Origin: Echinococcus granulosus
Taxonomy: Eukaryota; Platyhelminthes; Cestoda; Cyclophyllidea; Taeniidae
Reading direction: 5' to 3'
DNA: 64,000 nucleotides
NCBI RefSeq assembly: GCF_000524195.1
Contig: NW_020170433.1
Location: forward strand, 366,777 to 430,776
Part shown: piece by piece, positions 23,401 to 38,400 of the stretch
Numbering within the stretch: position 1 is the stretch's first letter
Layout of the letters: each line of letters opens with the position of its first letter
The notes under the pieces: model-generated
What the model was told of the DNA's origin: nothing
Database searches by the model: none
What the model saw: only the letters and a program-made list of their open reading frames with translations
Made by a program: the position numbers and the translations under genes

Positions 23401-26400
23401 TTGCAATTCGGAGGAAAATCTACTATACTTGATTCGTTTCTACTACCTAATTAGGAGAAAGGATGAAATATCATTTGCCTGGCTTAATAAATAACTGTCT
23501 AATAACGGTTTTAGTTTCCCGAAAAAACAAATGTGGTTGACTTTAACTATCACAGAGTTGTTTTACAAACTTTAGCTTGCAGATATGTTGGTATTGCACG
23601 TTGTGCTTTGCAATGAAACACGCAGAAATACTTGTTAGATAAGTGATTCTGCCATTTGCTTGCGCAACAATTCTGCTTTAGATAGCACAATGGTAACTAA
23701 CTCCCTGAGCTCCTTTTTTATATGCAAATGGATGATTAAATGCATCTAATTGGGTGAAATCTCCGTGCAAATAATCTCAGTCTATGTTTCATAGTTTCTG
23801 TTATATTCATTTTTTAACGGAAATGAATTCGCAAGTGATAGCAATCAAATGTCAACGACAACTGGAAGTTTTCATTACATCTAATTCCTAATTATGGTGA
23901 TTCTTCTAAATGACAACAAGTAAAATATGAAGTATAAATTTGTAAATTTTCCGCAAAACCACCATGTATTTACTTCCTTTGATTTTTGGTTTCTAACACG
24001 ACGCTTTCAGTGCATCACCACCCAACACCGGCCGAGATTTTAAAATTAAGGCATTTTAAAACGAATAAGCACGTCGAAATGACATGCCGGACAAATATTG
24101 TGGCTATCTGCGTCTAGTCCGCCTGTGGTACAACACTGTTTCCAATGCAGTAGCGAGTGGAAATTTATGCAAACGTTAATTGATACCTCAGTGGTTTAAA
24201 AAAAAACGGGGAACTAATTTGATGTTGGCACTCTAGAATCCCGTTATTTTTGAGGAAGTGGTGCGATGCGTTGTCATAACAACTCTAGTAACTAAAAATT
24301 ATTTTAAGCTGTAATGTAAAAAAAATAATGTACAGATCAATGTCCATGAAAATTAGTCTTGGTAAAGGATAATTTTAGTTCATATTTAAAAATTGTAGTT
24401 CATCAGTCACATTCTTGGCAGCTAAGTGCTTCCTTATTGGATGGTGATGATTTCAGGACAGCGCTCACAGCCGCTTTTCTACTTATCCGTAATTAAAGAA
24501 AAACGCAAATGACTAATGCGCAAGGGATTGTAGGCTCCAAAAAGGTGCCATTTAAGTAACAACGATGCCGAAAATACCAGAAATAACGATTCTCGAAGTA
24601 TTAATTTACGCGATTTGGATATTTTGCAGGTCATATCCATATATCAAGGCCTAGCATGGATGTACATTTGTATTCGCAGCACCCTGCTGGCACTAACTTT
24701 CGCCTTCCTTTAACGCATAAAGGGCCATCAAATAAAAGTTTAAGTCAAACTCTTAGAAATGCAAAGTGAACGGGATGAACAAAATTTTTACGTTAGGGTC
24801 TTTTCCACCCTTGCCACATTCGAGACCAAGGGGTCTTTCAGGAAAGCGACCACTCCAGAGCAGATGCGTTTGAATGATTAAACGTAAAACAGTTTTTTCA
24901 ACTTTTTTTCCCATAATTCCTAACTTTACATGTCTGTAAAGCATTAAAATTAGATGAGTACTCTGAGTCGCCACATATATGTATCACTGGTAGCAAACCT
25001 GTCCACCCAAGGAACCTAAGAATTTAGTATTACATTTCTGTGTTATACTTAGCTAAAAGAATAGCTTTTTGTTTATAGTACCTTGGTGAATTACGACCTG
25101 CAGTCACAGGATTGGATCCGCATGGTGGTGCGGTGGTATGAAGAGCATCAGGGTATGTATCCGCAGACTGCGATGCTTCACTACCTCGAAATTGCCGAGG
25201 GGCTTGGTACCTACGGGGTGGAATTCTTTGAGATCTGCAACCGACGTGGCACGGACCTCCTCCTCGGGATCGACGCTATGGGTCTAGCTATCTACAAACC
25301 TCCAGATAAGTAGGTTTGCGCATTGTGAACGGCTGTAAATCCTATGTCGCACCTTATGTTGCCTGATTGTGAACCATCAGAGTTCTCGCCAGCTCTCAGG
25401 TTCTGCTGCTACTTTTTTGTAGCAAGAATCTGTGCTTTTGTAAAAGTGTGTTTAAGAAGTTGTAGCCAATGCTTCATATTGCACTTCGATTTAATTCTGA
25501 TTTGCGGAATACGTTTTGAGTCCAGGTTATGTTTTGGTCCGTTTTTGAGATTATTCGATGATTCCTGAAATCTAAGGCTCGAATTTACGCCAGCACCATA
25601 GTGAAATTAGATAAGTGAAACAAAACTTCCTACTCTTTCTAGAATTTCGCATCCCATTTTAGACTCAAACCTTTCTGACGAGTAGGCTCAAGCACTTGAG
25701 GTGTTTTTGGGTTCCGTCTCGAGTCACACTTTGACTATTTATGCACTGAAGTCTTTTATCAGCTTTCAAAATCATCTAGTTATGTTGCGCCTCAAGTCTC
25801 TACTTTTACATTTAAAACGAATGTCATTCATTGACAGTAAATCGTAAGTTTTGTCTAGCAAAGTTTTATGGTCTGCAGGGCCTTCCTTCCAGCTTTTTTA
25901 AACGCTCCCACTTAGTGACACTTAAATGGTCATAAAACTTCCCATGTTGCGTATTCAGAACAATCTAGGGACTGTTTTGCTTCATTCGTTAGCTTAGTCT
26001 GACAATTTTGGAGCAAACCTATGACTATACAGTATTTATTGTTATCAGACGGTGGTTGAACTCTTCCCGTGTGAATTAATTTGAATGGGTCGAATTGCTT
26101 CAAATCTAGATTTTCATTAACTGTTACGGCGTTGAGGTTAATCTTTTGAACTTGTCAATCAACAAATACAGGTTTACTGTAAATGCACTTTTGCATAATC
26201 TATTGATTTGCCCACTCCTGTCTTAAGAAATTTCCCGATTCTGCTTAGTAATGTTTTCGTGTCACCTTGGATAAGCCGTTATTTACCGTAGCTTTACGGT
26301 GCCTTCTAAAAAGCTCTTGAGTTTTCTTGGTTTTCGACTGTGGCAATCTTTGCCGGCCTTGGCAGTCACTCGCATCCGAGGCGTTCGCAGTTTTTCCGCA

Positions 26401-29400
26401 AACGACGCAATTAGTCCTCGAACATGTGACTGCAGATGTGAGTATGAGTGTGCAAGGATGAAACCTTCTCACTCTACTCACGGTATCTAAACGACCTTCT
26501 TAGGACTTTTAAAAGAAGCGTACTTTTAAGTAGCTAAAGCGACTTGCTAGTGATTTCCAGTTTTCCTCCCACAATATTTGCCTTTACCAGTTGAAATTTA
26601 ACAGAAATCAGCAGTGTTTTTAATCACTTTCAATCAGCATTAACTTCGACGGGGTATTCATCCAAATGCCAAATAGCCAAAAGCGATGGTTTTCGCTCAT
26701 AAGACTTAAAATTCGTTGATTACTTCGACGCTCAAAACTGACAGAATGTAATTTGCGCAGGCGACTGTAAAACGCTCACTTCATCTCAATTTCATTTAAC
26801 TTAAGAACTGCAGCTTTTGTTTCTATTCCAAAAAATAATTTTTGCAGTGATTTTCAGTTACTAGTATTGAAAAGTTTAAAACACTCAGGTATTTTTAAAA
26901 TTGTCCTCGAAAAATCGATCCGAAATAAACACAAAAAACAACCATCCGACCCAATACTGCTATGTTCGCTTCTAGGGGTTCATTTCAGTCAAAATATCTT
27001 TCATTTGATTAAAGTTCGGCCAATTTCATAGCTTAGTGTTGTTTTTGTATATACACCTTTGAAAGGTCACATCAATTCTCATATTTTAATCCATCAGATG
27101 AAAGTTTAATCCACTGAAACAGAACACTCAAAAATTCGTTTGATGCAATGATTTAGGAGTCCCAGTTTCGCTATGTAGTGTAGTGGACATTAAAATTGAA
27201 ACAGTTCTCGGTTTGAGCGGCTAGCTTTCGGACATTAAATTAGTTGATAAAAGGTCGGATTGCGGCAGATTTTACGGAAGCCTTCTCTTAAAATTAAGAC
27301 GAGAACTAGGAGAATGTAGTCAAATTTATTAATAAAAAGGTGAAGCATACTTTTTCAATCATTTATTTATCAAAAACCTTTATAACATTCGAAAATTTTC
27401 TGTCGTGGCATTGGGTATGATCTAGAGTATCTGTTGGAAGCTACTAAGGCGAGATAACCTTATTATTGCTATGGTTTATGTAAATTTAAGTCCTCTAAGG
27501 GCGGAAATAAAAAAGCCTGATTTCTAACGATCTGTAAATAAACAATCTCAATTTCCAGAGTAATTTGATCTCAACAAGGTTAATTTTATTCACAATGTCA
27601 GGCAACGAAATCTTCTTGCTTATCATTTCATTATTTTAGAGAGAGCAGCAGTTCTTACTATTAGGACAAAAAAGGCGTTTAGTTAGAACTGATATAGGCA
27701 TGGCACATTTCCAATTTCCTCTTGGTGTGGACGAAGAAAGCGGCCAATCGTCCCTGACTTTCGCGGGGCTAGAGTTCTTCCTGAAGCTGTCAAGGAATGT
27801 ATGAGACAGAATAGACCTTTGGTGTAAATGCAGGGGGAGCAAAACAGCACTATGACAATATGATGGCAGGGAGAACGCAGACACTAAAGATTCTGCATAG
27901 ATAAGCCTGAAACTTATGCTTCCACGTTTTGGTAAAAAAATGCAAAACTTAGTGAGCTTGTAGGGAAGAAATCCATTCGTGCCTTTAAGATGTTGCGCAT
28001 TCATTAGAAATTTCGGCGCCTCGACAACTCTTAATAATAGTTTACATTTTTAATCAAATTTAAAGTATCGTTAATGAATCCACCTTAAGTTTGCTTTGCT
28101 GCAACTAAAAGAGGCAATAGTTCTCAAATAAGATGTCTTAATCTTTTTGAGCAATTTGCTATCATTTTTGCACTTTACGAGTAATCATTTTAAGAGGTTA
28201 TTTTGGGCTTCGGAGTATAAAACTTAAAATTGTATAGAAGTCTTAAGGGGAAAAAGATATTATGATCCTCTGGGGAAGAACTTATATGGGGAATGTTTAA
28301 AATGTTGCTTTATCCTATCGAGGATGATCAGCTTGATTTTCCGTAAAAGACCTTTTTCTACACAATTCCAGTTCAATTGAAGTCGGACGAGATGAGTATT
28401 TAAAGCATTTGAAATTCATCAAACTAAATGAATTGGTAGTCTTTTCGTAAAGTCAACCGGAACTTGCGTTTGGATTGCTGTTATTGTTAGTATTTTACTG
28501 AAAAAGTCGTGAGGAATTTTATAGGAATTATAATGAGGTTACTGATTAAAGGACGTTAATTTTTTAGCATAATTGAATCAGTGGATTCATTTTTCCACCA
28601 TCTGTTTACCATACTTTCCTGTAGATGGGAAGGTTATTTTTAAATGAACAAGCATTTGGTGCTTTTAGAGTAAATCCAAAGGTGGGCTTTCCCTGGTCAG
28701 AGATCCGCAATATCGCCTATAACGATCGCAAATTTACCATCAAACCGATCGACAAAAAGAGTTCTGTATGTTCCTTTTTCTCTCCTTATGTATTCTCTCT
28801 AAGATGGGTGAAGGTATGCATTTCATGTCTTCCAACAGGACCTCGTCTTCTTGACCAAGAATCTCAGAGTGAACAAGAAGATTTTAGCGCTATGCATAGG
28901 TAACAACGAGCTCTACGTGCGACGCCGCCAACCCGTTCCTATTGAGGTACAGCAGATGCGTTCTCAGGCTCTTGAGGAGAATGCTTTTCGAGAGTTGGAA
29001 CGGTGAGTCCAGGAGAATGAATTGTAAAATGGCCGAGCAAGATAAAGGAGCTCACAGGATTGCTCATTCATCTGATCCAGACGGTCTTATTTAGAATCAA
29101 AGAGTTGTTTTATCATATCGCTGGTAAAAACTGCTGTAGCGAATCAGAGCATTGATGTTATCTTGATTTTGATGCATTTACGTCCCCTGGTTGCGATGAA
29201 GCTCGAAGAATTTGAAGAACGTGGTAGAACGAGACGAAAATTTATAATTTTACTAAAAATGACATTTCATGAAGTAGCAAGCTTGACTGTCATTAGGTAC
29301 AACACCTGACGAATTCTATTCTAAAGGATGATGTCTGAAAAAGAAATGCACAGCGCCAATGCCAAAAACATTAAGCGTTATATCGTTATTCGGAACTTCA

Positions 29401-32400
29401 AGGTGTGACTTCATTGAATCACTGCCTTTCGAATTCTATTTCTCCTAACAGAGGACATTTGGCATTTAGTGCTCCTCAATTGCATACGCAAACGGTTTCC
29501 CACTAAAGATAATCACGATTCTTCAGGATGCAATATTTCCATCTTTAATGCATAACTATACAACACTGAATTATAGTTCACTGTCTATCTGTGAGTGTTG
29601 TTCTACTTCTGGGCAAACAAGATATTGCTATAGTAAATTATTATAATATTTAGCGGCATCTTCAGCAGATTAATTTCAATGATTCAGAATCGCTAAAATA
29701 GTCAGTCAAAACAATAAAAAACTAAAGCGTACAAGAAAACAAGGCAAAATTAAAGCAATTTATGAGGAATCTGACTGCTACATCAGAGCAGAATGGATAT
29801 ATGGAAGTCATTTTATCGTCACCCTTGATTCACCATTAATTATTTCCATCTCTCACACCTTTTTTCTTTTCAGCAATAAGGTACCAAGATGGCCTGTTAA
29901 TAAGTTGCTCTCACATGGCTCTAATGCAGCACAGACATTCTTTTTGATCCCTGATTGCAATATTGGGTGGTTAGCATGACGGTTGTAAACTTTAGGTAAT
30001 AAGCGCACGTAGATCGTCCGTGATTTTATTGGCTATGTAGAGGCAAGTAGCTGCAGCATGGGACCGGAAAATATTAATGTAAAAAGAGGGACAGGCCATT
30101 CACAAACCAATTATAATTATTGGAGTTAGATGGACTAATGCGGATCAATTAAAATTTGCAGGATACTTTGCCGTTTTTACCAACTGCATGTTTTAGTAGC
30201 ACAGTGAAGTAAAAATGAATGTTTTTAAATAATAATCTGATCGTATATGTCGTAAAAGTAAAATTAGGGTCCATTAATGGTAAAATGCCATGCAGGTCTG
30301 AGTTATGTGTTTGAAAAGGGGGCAAAAGCGAAAACTGCTTCGCAGGCTGCCAGGTGGCCATGTACTAGGCACTGCCCATTTGAATCTATCTTCTGATCAC
30401 TGGATTGCTAACATAGCATTTCGAAGCCATGTAACCCAGTTCATTACTGCGTGCAAAGCCAATGGACAGTTTTGTTCTATTTGGGCAACTAATCAAAAAA
30501 GGGTTTAAATTTAGCAAAGAATGCTTTGATTTTAATACAGTGCAAAATTACTAAAATTTGTAGCGATTTAATCTAAAGAGTACTGCTTGATAATATAGAA
30601 TAGTTTATCACACCGCAATAAAAATAGAAGCAAATCTTAGTATAACATTAGAACTTAGGGGTTTCATACACGAAGTAGATATGAGCAACCAGTATTTTGG
30701 TGATTCCAAATTGAAGACAGCAGAATGTTCTTGCTCACATGCAGGTTAAATCCATCACAGCAAAAAAGTACTCATCAAAAGGTAAGTCCATTTACAAAAT
30801 GGGGAGGTGAAAAGGATACGGGGCGGAAGCGGACTCCTTTTTACGGTAATTTGATGGGCGTCTTATGAGTGGTGGCTCAGTGTGGCCTTTTGCAAAGGCA
30901 AATTAGTTCTCATTAGGCATAAGCTGAATCCATGAAGCGCTTACACTTACGCTTGGCACCATACGGTCACAGCCTGATTGGAGCTGTGATTCCTTGTCGG
31001 CTAATGTAATACAGCAATGGGTGTCTCCATCAACCTACCAAGGAGCCATGCACAGCTAAAACGAGTCGAGGGAACACTCAATTGCCTCACAACGCCGACT
31101 AGGCTATGAAAAAAAGGTAGACGGAAACCTCACCCGTTGTATTTGACTGTAGGCATTGCAGCGCTTCTCATTCACTCGTCTTCCGTTTTTTTTACAGCCA
31201 GCTAGCAAAGACCAATTACTGTTAAAGCACAAGATAGTCTAATACCAAACTACAGAGACCAAGTTGATTTTGGAGATATAAACTAAACAAGTAAAGTCGC
31301 TTAGCTTTTATTCTACATGTCAGAGAGTATCGCACCCTATTGCTCGCCAAGCACATTCATAAAAAAACCATTTGCATGTATTGCACCAAAACATGGCTGA
31401 CACTTTGTTAGGTCGTAATGCACGCGTAGTAACTTTATGACCCGGGCCATGCGAAGCACAATATTTGTGTTTCACTACCGTGGTAGGAAATAGCGCGCCT
31501 CATTGGTTAATCGTTAGGCTCAAAGGTAGTCCTGTTATCGAGTGATGTGGACAAATTATTCCCAATGTCCTTGATCTCTTGATTTCTTTGCACTTCTAAT
31601 CAGTTCTGAAAAAGATTCATTTGTGCAAATGAAACTTGAACTTTAAGTACATTTTAAATGAATGAAAGGTAAAACTCGCAAAAATAAATTATCAAGTGTA
31701 ACGAGGTAGAGACATCTTTTAATAAATAATGCGAAGCAAACTGTAAATTACATCGTAATAATCCTGACTAACCCACCAAGAAGCTGGACATCAAAAAATA
31801 GCAATGTCTTACTTTTTGGGAGACTTAATTATTGGAGGTCATAAAAGTGCCGTTTACATCGTATCAGATAGTGCGTCTGTTTTAATATTGTGCTCCCACT
31901 AACGATACATGGTATGCAGATTTGCAATATGTACATATCTGTCGTATACACTTGTGTAATTTTTCGTATCCATAATCTTAGTTACGTATTTGCTGCCATT
32001 TTGGGCAGTACAGGCCTGGATGAGTAACTTCAGGCCAGACAGACGATGCAGGGTCGGAGTTAATTATATGCAATGCGAACCGTGGAGCGTGATGCAGCGC
32101 TGGTATAGCGTTTGGCAGTGGTACAGCCTCCTGACGATCTATGCGGAGAATTATGCTGCTGGATTGATTGCTCATATAATACAATGTACAAAGCTTAGCT
32201 AAGCAAATGCCACACGCGTTAATTTCGAAATCAATAGGGTTGTACCGCTTGAATTCCCTTCGGCGGTATCATGAGGGAAGTGGGTGAGAGAGTAGCCTTA
32301 TAATCAACGTATAGAGGGAGCCATTTTCGCTCTTTTGCAAATATAATTCCAATATTTTTGCATAAAATGCCTTTTTTGGTAGTAGCTGTAGTCTAATGTA

Positions 32401-35400
32401 TTTCGATTTTTATTATGCATCTAAATAGGGTATGACGTGCATTAGAGGCCCAAAAAGTCGGCAAATCCATTAACACAAATAAAGCGATTATCATTTCATT
32501 TCGACACTGCCTACTCAACTTATTTCTGTGGCCAGCACATGTAATTTTTACTTGCGCATGTGTATATGCCTTGGACAATGCGCAACAACAGCTGGTTTTG
32601 TGGATACCTATGGCTCTACAGTGTCATTCGCATGAGTGCCATCATGGTCCCCTCTTCAATCTTTTTCCCGGCCGAGGAGTAGTGGTCAATGTTTGTTTTA
32701 GCTTATGTATATGGAAGATAAATAAGTAAAAAGGAATTGTAGAAGGATAGTTCGTTTAGTCCTACCATGTCCCTTCTTTAACGCGGATTTGGGAACAAAT
32801 ATTAGTTTAAGAAAATGAACATGTTACTCCAGAGTAGACATGGCAACAGACTACTTGATAAAATTCGTCTCATGAATAACTGCGAAGTGCTCTTAAAACC
32901 AGTATTAATAAACAACTTCTTTCACGGCCCTCAAAGCATATTTTACTTAGCAGCAAAGTCAGTGAGCCAAATGTTAGGATGACATATAACAATAAAAAGT
33001 TCTGCCATCTCCTCCTGATTTGTAAAGGTTAATTGAGACAGGGCCTAGTTTTGGAGCAGTTCCTCTAATCTAGAACACGTTAACCACATTTAAGGCCTGC
33101 GTGAAGACGACTACATTGTGGGTAAAATGGTGATTAATACGCCTAAATATACCAGCCCAAGGTATTCAATTAGGAGAAACTAGAATTAATGTTACCTTGA
33201 GAAGCATCTTCATTCACTGTTGGATTGGACAGGCTGCATACGAAGGTCTCTTGATTTAGGAGATGGGGTTTCGCTCAAGGGTGGGTGCTCAGGCTGTGCT
33301 ATTGATTTTGAGATACTAATGGAAAGTGAAGGGGCATGACATGGCTGATTGGTGTCGACTGCACGCTTCTGGCAAGAATTTTTCATGCTTTGCACATAGG
33401 AAACATTCTCAGTAGCGAAAGAGCCCACTGGATTCTATGCAGGAGGAACTTAATGGTACAAAAAACGTTTCAAGCCCTCGAATATGTGCTGAGCTGACGA
33501 GAATATTACACTTTTCATTGTCTGTATTAGATTTGGGTTTTTCATTCTAAGACCGGACAAAAGACGAGATTTACCTTATGTTTGGGCTCCTAATTCTTGT
33601 TTAGATTTCTGTACTTTAATCACTTCTTGCAAGGTAAAACTCCTTATTTTAATTCCAGGGAGCGTCTGGCAAAGGAACGAGCGGCCCGGCTAGAGGCCGA
33701 ACGTCGGGTGCGCGAGTTAGAGGCACGGTTGCAGGAGGCGGAGAGACGTTTGCAGAGGACCTCTTGGACCTCCACCTCACAGCACTCTTCTGAGAGGTCA
33801 GCCAGTCCTCCTTCACCTTTGGGATCCAACATTCGGGTGAGTTTGGCGCCTTCGATCTCTTTGCCACGCTAAAACAACTTTAAATCAGCTGCCTATCTAT
33901 GCATGGAATTAGAGGGGGCTACCCCATACCTATGTCCGTATTCCAAAGACAATTCTGATACACGTGATGCCTTTGCATTTGGCACGTAACCTAACGGATG
34001 AAATGCCACTGCAGTGTAAATTTTATTTGCCCATTTTCTACCTCTACGACAAAAGAATTAAAAATGTTGCCTTTCGCTAGGGAGCCTGCTTTTTTCCCAC
34101 CTAGAGATATTACAACGCTTTATTAGTAAAAAGCCCATTTAGGCCAAATAGTAACGAGAGGCATCTTTAAAAGCTTGCTAGGATAAAATGATTGCTCTTT
34201 GCATCTTGTAAGAATTGTTACTGAAGTTTATTAGCTACTAAGACATTTCTTTTTCGATCATAAATATTTACCTTTTCCATGTATTTAACAATTTCTTTTG
34301 ACATTCGAATCTCCCTGGAGGACATTTCCATACTGTCTGGTGTTTGATAAATTGGTGGAATTCTCGTTTAACCCTTTTTAACCTCTATGAACTTTGCTGA
34401 AATCATGCTAGAAATTGATATACAATTATTATCTATCTTTAGTAGTTCTAATATTTTTCCCCCAAAAGCAATTTACAATGCTAAAATAACTTAAAAATGC
34501 AACTCATTTAAAACATCTGTCAAGTTTTCAACCCCTGAGTGTAGCACGTCTTGTGCATAAACAAACGATTTAGTCAGGCTGACCCTACAATTGATCGTTT
34601 GGAGTACTTTCCTTTAATTTTTCCAATGATAATTCTATAGATGACATTTTGTTCATTTTTAATGCCTCCAAATTACAGCATTTGAATTAGTGCTGATGGC
34701 GCATCTTCACAGCAAACTAGAGGGCAAAGGTCATTCAAAACTGAATATTGTCGAAAATACTGATAGATGGGTTAAAAAACCCACAATTTTGTTCTTAATA
34801 AGCCAATATTGTCTCACGTAACAAACTACTGGGTTGATTGTATCTGGCTTTTTTCTTTGCCGCTGATTACACTACTGCAACTTTTATAAGTTAAAAATTA
34901 AAACTATTATCATCACAGTAAGGCACCTATTTGTTTGCCTATACCAAAAAAGCTGTGATTCGACAGTTAATTAGGTTGTATACACACTACTAATGGCCAT
35001 TAATTTACTTTAAATGATGAAGAAGAGGTTTGGAACTCCAAAGGAAGTAATTAAATCATGAAGGGCTCCTTAAAAGTAGCTTTTGAAGCTTCCAAAAAGC
35101 ATTTTGAGGTTTAAGTGCTTCCATTGCAGTTATTTGCAGCTCATCGATATTCGCAGCCTTGGTCTCTGTTTATGTTTTCAAGATTTGCACTCCCATGTCA
35201 ACTATTCCTCCATTAGATCTAGCCTCGTCAAAAACTTCGCTAGTGGTTTAAACTGTGTGGACTCTCCAAATTGATACGGTGACCAGTAGTGCTTAAAATT
35301 ACTTCACAAATGGCAAGTACATACTTGCTGAAATAGAGCATTTCATAATAAACCAACACGCCGCTACTGATTCAGCAAGTCAGATTGTACCTACAATACA

Positions 35401-38400
35401 CCTTTTGATGCTCTACCTAGGTGGTAAAATTTCATTTCCTTGATTACTGCTCTTAGAACCGTATAAACCATTTCCATTAATTTATTTCATTCAAGATAGC
35501 CAATAAGTAAAGAATCTCATTTTCTCTTACCTATCACTGGAAAAGTACGCCAACGAATATTCGAGTAGTATGTGCGACAATGGAGAAGCAGCCTTTAATG
35601 CACCACTGCCTACCACTTCCTCAAATAGTTGTATCATCTTGAAAAATTTATTTTTTTGAACCGAAAGTGCTTGAGTCACTTACGATCCATAAATTGACGG
35701 ACTTAGCACCAGTTAATTCTTTTATGTCTTGACCTATCTCCACTGCCTTTATCGGTTTCACGACTAAAAGTATGATAGAGCTGGCAAAATGCACACTACC
35801 CATGCTCGATATTGTGGGCAAAGTGTCAGGTCTATTGTGTAATGGTGTCGGAAAATTTAATAAATAATGGCTTGATAATTTTGTCACTACGCCAGCAGAC
35901 CAGGCTGGGTTCGGTGTATCCCCTACTTGATCCTCTATTGGAATTATTAATCATAATATTATCACCACAGGGCCTCCCATCTATCAACTGATTTTATTAA
36001 AAATAGGGCTATCCCTTCTACATTTCAACATTTTTCTCCTACTAGACCCTCGACGAGGCGAATTCAAATTACACAAAGGCAGCCTCTCCAACCACTCCCC
36101 CGAACGAACTTCCTCTGAGATCTAATGAAATGCCCCGGCGCCCCAGCTTGCATGCCTTCACTACCATCGCGACCTCCACAATCACTCCTACCAACCTCTC
36201 TTCTCCCTCTTCCTCCTTCCCCCGCTCACCCCCTAGTAACCGACCCAAAGGGAGTCAACGTCGACGCTCCTCACCCCAACCTAACACTCTATCGGCTGCT
36301 GAAGAGCCTTCCAAACGGTGGCTGGGGGCGAAGTGCCGACTGCCGCGTCAGAGACTGGAAACTACAGATTCCGCGGAAGTGGTGGAACTGCTGGAGTCTA
36401 CGTGGAGGGAGACTGATCCCACTACTGCTGCTGTTTCCGGTGGTAACAGTAATACTGAGGACGAAGACATTGATAGTGAAACTCGTATTCCCTCACCATC
36501 GAACAAAGGTAGGTGGACAGGCTGAATTGTATGGACAAACAAGGTGGTTGTGTGAAGGGGAGGGAAATGAGAGAAAAGTAACAGTTTAGCTGACAAATAG
36601 ATAGAATATGTTATTTTTCGCTGTACATGTACATGATTCTTCATATTTTTTATTTTTTCCAACCTAATGGAAAATAACTAAACCTTTTTCACATAAAGGA
36701 CCTCAGTTACTGCTGTTAATAGCTTGTCATCGTCATTTTCAACCAACACGAGTGGGAGGGCGAATGTTAAGCAAATGCTAAAAATCCCATTAATGTGGCG
36801 GTAGCGACTCACTTTCAAAGAAAATATGTATTTAAGTATATTCCTTTCTTTTCGATCCACCGTTATGTATTAGGCCCTGCATTTCGATTAATGTACTTGA
36901 AATGCGTTAGAATTTTAAGTTTATACTCAATGTATACATATTTTTTTAATAAAAATTTCTGCTCTTTTTTCCACTCTGGAGCGGAGTCCATCATGCATTC
37001 AACTAATCGCCTACATTATGTTGCCCATTTTGTCAAATTAGAAACTACCGGAAACACTTTTCCTCTATTTCAAGCAAATTAAACAAGTGTGAGATTTTGT
37101 GGGCTTTCTAATTTTCCAGACTGGAAATTCTTATTCATTGCATATTCCGTATCCAAGTATGCAAGCCCCAAATTTGGTCGAAATATGGGCAGAACAAATG
37201 ATGGTGCCAATTAAAGTGAACAGAGTGGAATGTTAGCACACAAAAGTGGTTTTGACTCTCTCGCAAAAACCTTCCTTACCCTCTCACTGATCAGGCAACG
37301 ATTTCTTGCCACCTGATGTGGGGATGAAATGAGGTCGGAGGAACTTAAATTGAATGCATTTTCTGTTTTGCCAGACATATGTGATCATCCAATCCATTAT
37401 TCTTACCCTCACTGTCTGGTAGAAGCAGTAAGTCTTGCCACAGATAACATAGACTGCTAAAAGTTATTCATTTTAGGCATATTGGTTATCCACTTTAAGG
37501 AGATACGGTTTACTTAAAAATCCTACTTGACCCCACAAAAAGGAACATTTAACTACTTTTGAGAAGAGAGCAAGTTAGGAGTATTTAACCATGAATACAT
37601 GCAGTATTTGTAAAATATAACTGTTTTCAGGCTCGGCTTCTATCCCCACCTCTATTTTCTGTTTTTTTTTTTCTATTTTTGAACTCAGAAATGCAACAGA
37701 CATTAAGGCATTTCGCTAAATTTGGACCGAGAGAATTGCCTCATTGGTTCTTACCACCCTTCCGCCATAGGTCTAATCTACATTCGAAACTAGCTTCCAA
37801 GACATTTAAACCATTAGTATCCTCAACCAGTAAAATGTACTTTTAAATATTGAGTATGCACTAAAATCGAATACCAACGCAGATTTAATTGTGCAGGAAA
37901 ATACGCAATTGCGGAACAGTCATTTCGCCGGACCTGCAAATACTTTTCATCCATTACCAAGGGTTTGACGACTCTATATCACGCAGTGGTATGAGGATAC
38001 GATCCAAAGAATTTTTAGGGAGACAGATTTAAGCCACATGCGCATCCTTTCCTGTGTTGTATGTGTGGTAATTTGTCAAATGGTTCATTCCTTCACTACC
38101 TAACTGAAACATAATTATCAACACACATACTGCTTCCCCAGCACCCGGTTCATTTTCAGCGGCACTGGTTTAAAGAGCCAATGTTAAGGTAATTCTTATT
38201 TCTGATTTCATCAAAAGGACATTTTGCAAGTCCTTATAATGGTATTATTTAGATATAATCCTTTCTCTCAATAAATTGCCTGGATAAGGCGAATGATTCC
38301 CACCAAACGTTAAGCGGATTTCCAATCCTCTTTTTTAGCACGACTTTTCTTACGGCCCTATTTTGCATTAGTTTCCGAACGCTACAAACCTACGCCTTCC

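Noticed and set aside
27636..28004. 122-codon antisense open frame in ERM intron 6
   Set aside because: No recognised family, no flanking gene signals, and close to the length expected by chance in this much sequence.
29327..29400. Possible extra ERM exon (open stretch with AG acceptor and GTGTGA donor)
   Set aside because: It accepts the incoming phase but ends in phase 0, which does not fit the next exon at 33659 (needs phase 2), and the encoded residues do not resemble the ERM helix.
30780..32180. GC-richer islands in ERM intron 8 as possible tRNA or retroposon genes
   Set aside because: I could not find convincing A/B box pairs, cloverleaf arms or coding similarity.
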